From: Singulisphaera acidiphila DSM 18658
GTDB lineage: Bacteria; Planctomycetota; Planctomycetia; Isosphaerales; Isosphaeraceae
Direction of reading: 5' to 3'
DNA length: 64,000 nucleotides
NCBI RefSeq assembly: GCF_000242455.2
Contig: NC_019892.1
Coordinates: forward strand, 3,100,001 to 3,164,000
Below are positions 9,379-16,893 of this stretch, in pieces (positions within the stretch are counted from its first letter, which is position 1; every line of letters starts with the position of its first letter). Under the pieces are notes generated by a model. It had not been told where the DNA came from, ran no database searches, and saw nothing but the letters and a program-made list of their open reading frames with translations. The position numbers and the translations under genes are program-made.

Positions 9379-9753
9379 TCAGCCCTTCTTCGCTTCCCAA
9401 TCGCGTGACTGGGACTCGCCGTTCCGCTCGAACTCAACTTTTCCCTTGATCGAATCGTCGCTCAGCTTGCCCTTGTAGGTCTGGACGATCTTGTTGCCGT
9501 TGAACTCTCGGGTCACCTTGAAGGACACGTCGTCGCCGTCGACTTTCCCGTCCGTGATCTCGGTCTCGGTGTTGTTCCGGCCGACGAGGGTGCCGGTCAG
9601 TTTCGTCCCCTCTTGCTTGAGCTTCAGCGTCGACTCAATCTTCTGGCCGTTGCGCTCGACGCTCCATTTCCACGTGCCTGTGGCGTCGGCAGCCAGCGCG
9701 GGGACGGCCAGACAGAACAGGGCAACGCTCAGAAACCCACAGATTCGCTTCAA
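9379..9753 (-). CDS. Small secreted beta-rich protein
   Basis: The 124-residue product has a clear signal peptide (KRICGFLSVALFCLAVPALA, cleavage after ALA) and a mature part of about 100 residues built of alternating strands: TGTWKWSVERNGQKIESTLK, GTKLTGTLVGR, TEITDGKVDGDDVSFKVTRE, and KGKVEF near the end. The pattern G-T-W-x-W and repeated L-x-G-x-L/I-x-G suggests a small lipocalin- or avidin-like barrel. Similar short secreted proteins are common in planctomycetes and have no assigned function. The start codon is TTG, chosen because AGGAGG lies 5-6 bases upstream and no ATG is available. It ends at a strong terminator. Confidence 0.8.
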   Translation of the reverse strand: MKRICGFLSVALFCLAVPALAADATGTWKWSVERNGQKIESTLKLKQEGTKLTGTLVGRNNTETEITDGKVDGDDVSFKVTREFNGNKIVQTYKGKLSDDSIKGKVEFERNGESQSRDWEAKKG

Positions 9754-10063
9754 GAGAACCTCCTAAATGGGGAGTGAAGGGGATTGGACCTCCCACACAC
9801 AAAAGAAGGGGAGGGGAGCCCGACATTGGATCAGGCGCGATTGGGCAGGTCAAGGATCAACAAAGACGGCCGAGAACCCGATGGAAACATGCATGTCTGA
9901 CACATGCGAAATAACCGGGCAATTCCCGAATTGCCAGCCGCTTGGAAATGCTCCTGGCCTGCATACAGCCGGGCAACATGGCCATAAAACGAAATCAAAT
10001 GCGATGCGCCCTGAATGGCCAACGTCCGCCCGCACGTTGCTCGATCGCGTACCGAGTTGCTCA
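9754..10063. other. Gene-free stretch
   Basis: About 310 bases between two minus-strand genes. It should contain the promoter for the secreted protein gene at 9753. I see no coding sequence or clear repeat. Confidence 0.45.
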
Positions 10064-10192
10064 CTACTTACCGAGCATCTTGGCGACGACGTAGATACCA
10101 GCGGCTCCCATCACCCCTCCACCGAGGAGCAGGTAGATCAAAGAATATTGAGCCGCCGCAACGAGAACCGGCATCATGGCAAGAGTTTGCAT
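10064..10192 (-). CDS. 42-residue single-span membrane protein
   Basis: This short gene encodes MQTLAMMPVLVAAAQYSLIY followed by LLLGGGVMGAAGIYVVAKML and a terminal GK. It is a single transmembrane helix broken by a Gly-rich patch, with a short C-terminal basic end. A weak GGGTGG lies upstream of the ATG. No enzyme motif is present. Its composition, its own start and stop and the lack of competing coding sequence on either strand support a real microprotein, possibly a stabilising subunit of a membrane complex. I do not recognise a named family. Confidence 0.55.
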   Translation of the reverse strand: MQTLAMMPVLVAAAQYSLIYLLLGGGVMGAAGIYVVAKMLGK

Positions 10193-10584
10193 CGGAACCA
10201 CCCTATCGTAAAGCGTGCTTACGTGAGTCGAATAACCCCCGCCGGGTCAACAGGCGAGCGACGCGCTGCCTGAAGCGGATATTCTTATGCGAAGAATATC
10301 GCCCAACACCGATTCGACCTATGTGCCGAGGAGGACGCTTTGACCTGCTCCTCGGTCTGACGATTTGGATATTCGTGAAGAGGTGCAAGCCTCATGCCAA
10401 CGGCGGCCCTTCGCTTCAACCCAGCCTACCGACGACTTCCCAAGCAGGGGCTGACCGAATCGACTTGCTGACTTCGACGCAGGACTTCGGGCGATCCTTT
10501 TCGTGTTTGGCAATTTGAAATAGTTTGCGCTCGGGCTCCCAGTACGATGAAGGAGACACGAGGCGTCTTTCGGAGGTCGACATC
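10193..10584. other. Gene-free divergent promoter region
   Basis: About 390 bases between the microprotein gene (minus) and the sigma/cytochrome fusion gene (plus). It must hold both promoters. The stretch contains two copies of a GAATAT-type AT-rich word near 10285-10300. No gene is seen. Confidence 0.45.
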
Positions 10585-13287
10585 ATGGCGAACGGGCAAT
10601 CGCATGCGGTCCCGAAACGATCCGGGCTCTGCCTGGACGCAGAGCTAAGCGATAGTCAACTGCTGGGGCGGTTCAACGCCCGCCGCGACGAATCGGCCGA
10701 GATGGCCTTTGCCGACCTGGTTCGTCGGCACGGGCCGATGGTTTTGCGCGTCTGTCACCAAATCCTCGGCAACCAACACAACGCCGAGGATGCGTTCCAG
10801 GCCGCGTTCCTGGTCTTGGCACGAAGGTCCGGTTCGATCGAGGATCCGGACCTGCTGGGGAATTGGCTCTATGGAGTGGCCCTGCGCACGGCCTGGGAGG
10901 CGAAGTTGCGAGACGGGCGCAGGCAACTGCGGGAGACTCCGGCTTGGGGGACGATCCAAGGAGAACCTTCCAACGATGAGGGCCGACCCGACCTGACCCT
11001 GATCTGCCGCGAAGAACTTGAGGTCCTCCACGAAGAAGTTTCCCGATTGCCCGAGAGGTATCGCATCCCAGTGGTGCTCTGCGAACTCCAAGGGTTGACG
11101 TACCAGGAGGCGGCACGTCGCATGCGTTGCCCGGCGAGCACGATCGGGGTACGGCTGAGTCGTGCGCGGCAACGGCTTCGTTTGCGCATGATCCGACGCG
11201 GGATCCTCCCGGCAGCGGCGCTGACCCATGCCATGTTCGGCGCGGAGGGCGCCTCGACCCTGGTGTCGTCAGCGTTGGTCAGAACCACAGTCCGAGGCGC
11301 AGCCGGTTTCGCGGCAAGTGACACCGCAGCGACCGGGTTGATCTCGGCTTCGGTCGTCACCCTGGCCGTTGCCGTACTCAAAACAAGGGCCGTGACCCGA
11401 CTCAAGGTGGCAACGAATCTGGTATTGGCCGTCGGTATCACCGCAACCATGGGCTGGGTCACCGTCCACCAACCGCCTCGGGTTCGGTCCTCGATCGATC
11501 AGAATCCGCCCCCATCGAAGAGCGCGCCAGCGTCCTCGAGGAATGAGGCCGTCACGACGATCCCCGGTCGTCCACTCGCCAATTCCGGGGCAAAGGTTGC
11601 GCACACGGTTGATCCCGAGATCGCGCATGCTTCTCCAAAAACTGATCCACAAGGAGGAAAGACGATCGTTGAGGTCGTGGCCCGGAGCGCCGACAAACCC
11701 GAAGCCCAGGTGACTTTGACGCGCCTCAACCAACCTTCTCGCGAAGTGGAAGCGCGAGGCCAGTTGCTCTTCGCCAAGGAATGGTCGGCCAAAGACGGGT
11801 TGGGGCCGGTCTACAACGAGACTTCATGTGTGGCCTGCCATGGCCTAGGTGCCCCTGGCGGGGCTGGGCCGGAGAACAAGAACGTTGTCATCATCACGGC
11901 AATCGCAGCCGGCGGTCGAGGTTCGCCCAAGGGGCTGGATCGAATCCATCCCGGATTCCGTGGCACGCGAAGCACCGTCCTCCATCGCTTCGGCACCGAT
12001 CCCACCTACGGATCGTGGCGGAGGGGCTTCTTTGAAGCCTACCGCGACAAAACAGCGACTCCTTCCGAAGTCGCCGGTGATGATTCCGTCGATGCTCACA
12101 TCCAAAGGCTTGCCGCTGAGACCAGTCTCGGCCGCCGCCTTCGCGAACGGTCCTCTCGATTACAGCCGACGCCAGGCTTGAGCCTCAACGTGTCCGAACG
12201 GAATTCCCCCGCCTTGTTCGGGGCAGGCCAGATCGACGCGATCCCGTCGGTGGTCTTGATCGACGAGGCCAAAAGACAGCCCGCCGAGGTCCGGGGCCGA
12301 GTCAGCCGCGATCCGCGCGGTCGGATCGGCCGGTTCGGTTGGAAAGCACAAATCTCGAGCCTGCACGAGTTCGTTCGGGGTGCCTGCGCCAGCGAGCTTG
12401 GCCTGGAGGTCACCGGCCATCCGCAGGGAGTTTCGCCCCTCGCCCCTGACGCAAAAGCGAAGGGACTCGACCTGATCGAGCCAGAGTGCGATGCGCTGGT
12501 GGCATACGTCCGTTCTCTGCCCGCACCGGTCGTCGTCGACCCCTCCGGACCCCACGGCACGCAAGACATGAGCGAAGGCCGCCGGCTCTTCGCCGAGGTG
12601 GGTTGCGCAACCTGCCACACTCCCTCGCTCGGCAAGGTTCGTGGGATCTACAGCGACCTGCTGCTCCACGAAATGGGCCAGAGCCTGAGTGACTCGGGCA
12701 ATTACTACTGGACTGACGGATCCGAATTGACCGGCGGCCCGCGACCTGGCGAATGGCGCACCCCGCCACTCTGGGGCTTCCGCGATTCCGGGCCCTACAT
12801 GCACGACGGACGGGCGCAAACCTTGGAGGAGGCAATCGCCCTACATCGAGGCCAGGCCGCGAACGTCACGCGACGATTCTTCTCACTGACCTCGCAAGAG
12901 CAGTCCCAGATTGAGGCGTTCCTGAAATCACTGGTTGCCCCCTCGGCGGCATCTACGCCCGGAGTCATGCTCGCTGCCGAACTCGAGTCACGAATCGAAC
13001 CGGAGGAGGTACGCGAAGCCGAGGCGCTCGTGCGGAGGCAACGCGAGGAAGCCGCTGCACGCGACGAGCAAGAACAGCAGGAAGCCCGGCGCCGACAACT
13101 CGCCATGGTGGCGGCAAAACGCGCCGATCGACAATTCCCGATCGCTCGCAACCTGGAGAAACTCGGCAAAATTCCAGCCGCTCTGGAATTCTATCGCGAG
13201 ATCGCTCTGAACGCTCCCGACACGGAGGTAGGGCGGTTAGCCGCCGTCCGAATCACCGCGATCGCCAAAGACCAAGGATCGCCTTGA
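10585..13287 (+). CDS. ECF sigma factor fused to a membrane-anchored di-haem cytochrome (DUF1111-like) domain
   Basis: The 900-residue product has three parts. Residues about 20-200 are an ECF sigma-70: region 2 (FADLVRRHGPMVLRVCHQIL, AEDAFQAAFLVLARR) and region 4 (LPERYRIPVVLCELQGLTYQ, EAARRM, STIGVRLSRARQRLR). Residues 210-300 are an Ala/Thr-rich linker with a hydrophobic anchor (LVLAVGITATMGWVTV). Residues 385-780 match di-haem oxidoreductases of the DUF1111/thiol-oxidoreductase type, with haem motifs CVACH (415-419) and CATCH (674-678) plus FGWKAQISSLHEF, YSDLLLHEMG, EWRTPPLWGF and YMHDGRAQTLEEAI. A Glu/Arg/Gln-rich coiled coil (785-850) and a TPR-like tail close it. The start is set by GGAGG 8 bases before the ATG. 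Inference: an extracytoplasmic redox state is relayed to cytoplasmic transcription. Haem attachment requires the C-terminal part to be outside the membrane. Confidence 0.85.
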   Translation: MANGQSHAVPKRSGLCLDAELSDSQLLGRFNARRDESAEMAFADLVRRHGPMVLRVCHQILGNQHNAEDAFQAAFLVLARRSGSIEDPDLLGNWLYGVALRTAWEAKLRDGRRQLRETPAWGTIQGEPSNDEGRPDLTLICREELEVLHEEVSRLPERYRIPVVLCELQGLTYQEAARRMRCPASTIGVRLSRARQRLRLRMIRRGILPAAALTHAMFGAEGASTLVSSALVRTTVRGAAGFAASDTAATGLISASVVTLAVAVLKTRAVTRLKVATNLVLAVGITATMGWVTVHQPPRVRSSIDQNPPPSKSAPASSRNEAVTTIPGRPLANSGAKVAHTVDPEIAHASPKTDPQGGKTIVEVVARSADKPEAQVTLTRLNQPSREVEARGQLLFAKEWSAKDGLGPVYNETSCVACHGLGAPGGAGPENKNVVIITAIAAGGRGSPKGLDRIHPGFRGTRSTVLHRFGTDPTYGSWRRGFFEAYRDKTATPSEVAGDDSVDAHIQRLAAETSLGRRLRERSSRLQPTPGLSLNVSERNSPALFGAGQIDAIPSVVLIDEAKRQPAEVRGRVSRDPRGRIGRFGWKAQISSLHEFVRGACASELGLEVTGHPQGVSPLAPDAKAKGLDLIEPECDALVAYVRSLPAPVVVDPSGPHGTQDMSEGRRLFAEVGCATCHTPSLGKVRGIYSDLLLHEMGQSLSDSGNYYWTDGSELTGGPRPGEWRTPPLWGFRDSGPYMHDGRAQTLEEAIALHRGQAANVTRRFFSLTSQEQSQIEAFLKSLVAPSAASTPGVMLAAELESRIEPEEVREAEALVRRQREEAAARDEQEQQEARRRQLAMVAAKRADRQFPIARNLEKLGKIPAALEFYREIALNAPDTEVGRLAAVRITAIAKDQGSP

Positions 13288-13297
13288 TCACTTGCAA

Positions 13298-13421
13298 ACA
13301 CGTGTCTTGTCGGGTGTAGGCCCGGCCCACCGGCTTTCGTCCCAGCAGGAAGAGGCAGCCACTGCTGCCAAGCCTCTGGTCAAAAAGGCAGATGGGCCGT
13401 GCTTCCCGACAAGACACGTGT
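13298..13421. repeat. 124-bp element with perfect 17-bp terminal inverted repeats
   Basis: The ends are ACACGTGTCTTGTCGGG (13298-13314) and its exact reverse complement (13405-13421). Inside, CGGCCCA pairs with TGGGCCG, and a central hairpin GGCAGC-CACT-GCTGCC sits within AGAGGC...GCCTCT, so the whole element can fold into one long arm. It could be a small non-autonomous mobile element (MITE) or a structured RNA. No flanking target duplication is evident to me. Confidence 0.6.
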
Positions 13422-13552
13422 GCACAATTCTCTAAGTTATTCATCAAGAGGAGGAGTTCCCGCACTCCCCTCCCCATGGCGGCGCCGACCTCACGGCGGG
13501 AATCGAAAACGCAATGGGGAAAGGACTGGGAAGCTTCCAGATCGAAGACGGC

Positions 13553-14035
13553 TCAACCACCGGTGTTCGTCTTCATGTCCCAGTGCTTCTTGCCTGCCGA
13601 CTTCGTGATCCCCTTCTCATCCTGGGCCAGGTAGTCGATCTCGACCTTCGAGTAATTCAGGCTGATTTGATCCATCGGCACTTCGCCGGCCTGCGACCCG
13701 CCGGTCTGATAGCTGGAAATCAGCACGTCGGACAACGTGACCACCATGAAGTTCTGCTGCGTACCGCCGGCCTTCCGGCAGGTTAATTTGGCTTCCTTCA
13801 AATGCTTGCCGTTGGCGCAGAAGAGGAAGAGGGTCGGTGAGGCCGAGTTATTCCGCATCACGAAGTGGAAGTCGTTCATCGAGACCTTGCCGGCACCGGC
13901 TCCGGTCCCATGCGAGGAGGCGCCGAGCTGGCTCGCTCCCCAACTGAAAGACTCGATCTCGATCTCACCGGAATGGGACTTGTCTTTCGATTCGCCCTTG
14001 ACATCCGTGATCTTCAGGAACATGTCGACTGCCAT
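13553..14035 (-). CDS. Hcp-family (type VI secretion tube-like) protein
   Basis: The 160-residue product matches the Hcp1 family: MAVDMFLKITDVKGESKDKS, then IEIESFSWGASQ, FHFVMRNNSASPTLFLFCAN, and a C-terminal NYSKVEIDYLAQDEKG. Hcp proteins form hexameric rings that stack into the tube of contractile injection systems or carry effector domains. No other type VI genes (VipA/B, ClpV, TssJLM, VgrG) occur in the window, so this is an orphan; planctomycetes often carry several such secreted Hcp paralogues of unknown role. The second Met is chosen because GAGGAG lies 9 bases upstream of it, while the first Met directly abuts that site. Confidence 0.85.
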   Translation of the reverse strand: MAVDMFLKITDVKGESKDKSHSGEIEIESFSWGASQLGASSHGTGAGAGKVSMNDFHFVMRNNSASPTLFLFCANGKHLKEAKLTCRKAGGTQQNFMVVTLSDVLISSYQTGGSQAGEVPMDQISLNYSKVEIDYLAQDEKGITKSAGKKHWDMKTNTGG

Positions 14036-14325
14036 CGAAGCCATCTCCTCATATCTTGGTTTAGTTAAATTTGGTCCGGCTGGTCTTCCCTGCCGAACTC
14101 ACTTTCATTACGACAACACCTCAGTTTGGTGACCTAGCACCTATCATGATTTTTTAAATTTGATCCGGAGCCGTAAGCGCAGACAATCGATGGCTGATGA
14201 ATGCAAGAATGCATCGCCCCGAATCATGCTTTCCGGCTGCCAACGCGGATCGAAACGTACCCGGCCAGCACGGCACAAAGGGCTTCTCGCTTACGTTCCT
14301 GACAGGCATTACGCCAAAGCGTCGG

Positions 14326-14615
14326 TCAAGCCACGGCCTTGGAAGCGAACGGGAGGCGGTCAGTGAAAGCGCTTCGCCCTGCCCAGGTGACGATCAGTTC
14401 GTCCGTGGCCCGCGTCAGGCCGACGTAGAGCAGGTTGCTATCGTGGACTTCGTAAGCGCACAGAAGATCACGGCCGTAAACTCCAGCCCCTTGCCTGCGT
14501 GGACCGTCGCCAGCCGCACCCACGGCTGAGCGAGCGACCGCACGCGGCCGCCTGGGTCCGATTCGTTGGAGATCCAGCTCACCTCGCCCGTTTGCCTGAG
14601 GACTTGGCATGGTAG
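14326..14615 (-). pseudogene. Remnant of a UvrD/Rep-type helicase C-terminus
   Basis: On the minus strand one frame gives VRLATVHAGKGLEFTAVIFC, the helicase motif V region of UvrD-like proteins. A different frame a few bases on gives LLYVGLTRATDELIV, the motif VI region. In intact helicases these motifs are separated by several tens of residues; here they nearly touch and are out of frame. This implies an internal deletion plus a frameshift, and the N-terminal ATPase domain is absent. It is a relic, possibly of a NERD- or UvrD-type accessory helicase. The upstream segment PCQVLRQTGEVSWISNESDP also fits the family spacing. Confidence 0.7.
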
Positions 14616-14742
14616 CAAGCTGGGGCATCCCCCATTAAGTAAACAAAAGACTATACCATCGCTCGCTGAGGTCTCCCCAACAAACGCGAAGGACAGCGAA
14701 ACTCGCATACCAATGTGACAGGTCCTTCCTTGAGCCTGAGCA

Positions 14743-15150
14743 TCATTTCACGCTGGCCTGTGGCTGCTGGGGGATGTCGATATCAAGCGAGCTCGCGCCG
14801 GAGGTGATGTTGACCATCTGCTCATTCTCGAGCAAGCTCCGATTCTTTGGCGTGAACAATTCTTTGCAGGAGATTTCGATGAAGTTTTCTCCGACCAGCG
14901 TCGTCACCGAATACGTTCCGTCCTTGCCGATCGGAGCCTCCTTCAAAGGCGCATTCGGGCGATTGATGTTCGAGGTCCGAAACGACACGATTCCGTTCGT
15001 CACCGGCTTACCGTGAATCCGAACGGTTCCCTTGACCGTCGCCTCTTCCGACGAGCCGGAGATCGGCGGCGCGTCGGAGAATCGGCAACCACCTCCACCC
15101 GTTGCCGTCAAAGCAAGGGCCAGCCACCCGGCGGCACGTCGTCGCGTCAT
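14743..15150 (-). CDS. Lipoprotein with a CarboxypepD_reg-like domain
   Basis: The 135-residue product begins MTRRRAAGWLALALTATGGG and then Cys, a lipobox-like signal peptidase II site. The mature part carries the small beta-sandwich common in planctomycetes (ATVKGTVRIHGKPVTNGIVS, then IGKDGTYSVTTLVGENFIEI). The start at 15150 is decided by GGAGG 5 bases upstream. It lies 91 bp after the DUF1559 gene on the same strand, an arrangement seen repeatedly in planctomycetes, so the two are probably one operon and the lipoprotein may assist the exported DUF1559 protein. The exact function is unknown. Confidence 0.75.
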   Translation of the reverse strand: MTRRRAAGWLALALTATGGGGCRFSDAPPISGSSEEATVKGTVRIHGKPVTNGIVSFRTSNINRPNAPLKEAPIGKDGTYSVTTLVGENFIEISCKELFTPKNRSLLENEQMVNITSGASSLDIDIPQQPQASVK

Positions 15151-15241
15151 GAATCCTCCAGACAGTCGACTTACCCGAGTCGATGGGGAGGGCCGGACCC
15201 AGGACCCGCGAACTCCCCCCACAAAGCGATTGCACTGCGAT

Positions 15242-16354
15242 TCAGTAGCTATCGGACGAGATAATCTCGCCGCCGGCTCGGGTGCCCAGCGCCCACCAAG
15301 TCTGTGGTGAGATCGTCTGCTTCACGAAGCGAACCGAGCCGTCGGCAAGGGCGAGGTTCACGCCACCCGAGTGATAGCTCGACGGGCCGAACGCCAACTC
15401 ACCGCCGTTAATACCCCCGGCCGTACAGAACTTCGCGTTCGGTGGCATCACGTGGTTGTACCGGCCCGAAATGAACCGGCCGATCCACCAGTACATACCC
15501 ATCGCCGTAATCGCCGTAGTATCGACTCCCGAACCGGCAGTGAAGATCGTCGTCGACGCCTGGCAGTTGTCATACGTCGTTTGGACGACCCCTCGCCAAC
15601 TCGTGTAGGGGGCCGGCGGTGTGTTGGCGAAGTAGGCCGTGCTGGGGATGCGGTAATAAGTCGTGGAGGGCTTCCCGGTATCGATGGCGTCGTTATTCTG
15701 GGTGCCGACCCCTTTGATTCTCTCGCTGAAGGCTGCCGTGTTGGTGGTCCCATCCGTGACGTCGGCCACCCGGACCACCAGACCGCTGGCCGCCCCCAAC
15801 AGCGATACCAAATCGGGATCCGACGAACCTTCGACCTTGCAGAAAAGGCCATCGCAGCCGGTCGAGAGCGCGATAGGCACGGTGCCCCCGGATCCCGCAT
15901 AGTTGGTGTGGCCGACGGCTACAGTCAGGGCCTCGCGCCCGTCGGACGGGCACAGGGCGATATTCAAACGGAGCGTGATCGCCGTCTGATTGACCGGTAC
16001 ACGGCCTCCGCTCGGGTACGGAATCCGGGGCCCACTGAGGTTGGCCGACCCGAGAATGAAGTTGATCGAGTTGAAGGCGGGCCCTTGTTCCATGTAGGGG
16101 AGCATCAACGCCAAGGGAGACCAGTAAGTGTCGAGGGTTGGCCCTTCGCCCCAGGGATAGGAGCCAAACGAGCTCTCATAATTGGCCAGCGCCAGGCCGA
16201 GCTGTTTCAGGTTGTTCGTGCACTGGGCGCGGCGGGCCGCTTCACGGGCGGCCTGGACCGCAGGCAGTAAAAGGGCAATGAGGACCGCAATGATGGCGAT
16301 CACGACCAACAATTCGATCAAGGTGAAACCGACATGGCGGGACTTGCGACACAT
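15242..16354 (-). CDS. DUF1559 protein with type IV prepilin-like N-terminus
   Basis: The 370-residue product starts [20 protein letters not shown] and continues with the conserved [18 protein letters not shown] of the DUF1559 family. The G/FTLIE site is a prepilin peptidase processing site followed by a hydrophobic helix. The C-terminus carries the H-x9-DG signature ([12 protein letters not shown]) and ends in the family's GGEIISSDS. Members are exported, pseudopilin-like and massively expanded in planctomycetes, with no settled function. GAGGAG 7 bases upstream fixes the start. It is followed by a CarboxypepD_reg lipoprotein gene. Confidence 0.9.
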   Translation of the reverse strand: MCRKSRHVGFTLIELLVVIAIIAVLIALLLPAVQAAREAARRAQCTNNLKQLGLALANYESSFGSYPWGEGPTLDTYWSPLALMLPYMEQGPAFNSINFILGSANLSGPRIPYPSGGRVPVNQTAITLRLNIALCPSDGREALTVAVGHTNYAGSGGTVPIALSTGCDGLFCKVEGSSDPDLVSLLGAASGLVVRVADVTDGTTNTAAFSERIKGVGTQNNDAIDTGKPSTTYYRIPSTAYFANTPPAPYTSWRGVVQTTYDNCQASTTIFTAGSGVDTTAITAMGMYWWIGRFISGRYNHVMPPNAKFCTAGGINGGELAFGPSSYHSGGVNLALADGSVRFVKQTISPQTWWALGTRAGGEIISSDSY

Positions 16355-16893
16355 CGTATCGCTCCTCGCGATTAAGGAAACTACCGGGAATTGTGGAGGG
16401 AGAGGAAACGTGCGACGACCGAGGATGTTTGGAACAACCGGGATGTCGATCGCAGGGTCAGCGCTTAGGCTGAAACTCACTCAAGGAATGGAGCGAAGCC
16501 AACAAGTCAACTTATGAGCACTAAATCAGAAACCACCTGATCCAACCTCAGGTTTGCCCGACAAGAAATCAATCACTCGCCTCCTCCATCTTCTTGGTAT
16601 CGCGACAGACCTAAGATGTCAATCGCTTCTTGAAATTTCATTCAAACGGATCCGATTCGCCAGCTTTCATCCTTGGGAGCTTGAGATCCGCACCCGACCC
16701 ACAAGCCAAGTGACTACGGCCAAAAATGGCGGGCAACGTGGGGTTAACATGACCTACTTTCAGAAGCCCCGAATGTGTACAATCGAACAGAACGGGAGCG
16801 TGCGAATCCTGAGGCGTTCTGCCCGCACTCGGAGCCAGGTCAGAGAATCAATCACGAGGAAGCGGCGGTGGATCACCCGCCCCTTAAGAATTC
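16355..16893. other. Gene-free divergent promoter region
   Basis: About 540 bases between the DUF1559 gene (minus) and topB (plus). Promoters for both should lie here. Open frames in it lack family features and overlap the topB start out of frame. Confidence 0.5.

Noticed and set aside
13298..13421. The inverted-repeat element as a terminator of the sigma/cytochrome gene
   Set aside because: It begins only 11 bases after that gene's stop, but its arms are 90 bases apart and no T-run follows, so simple termination is unlikely.
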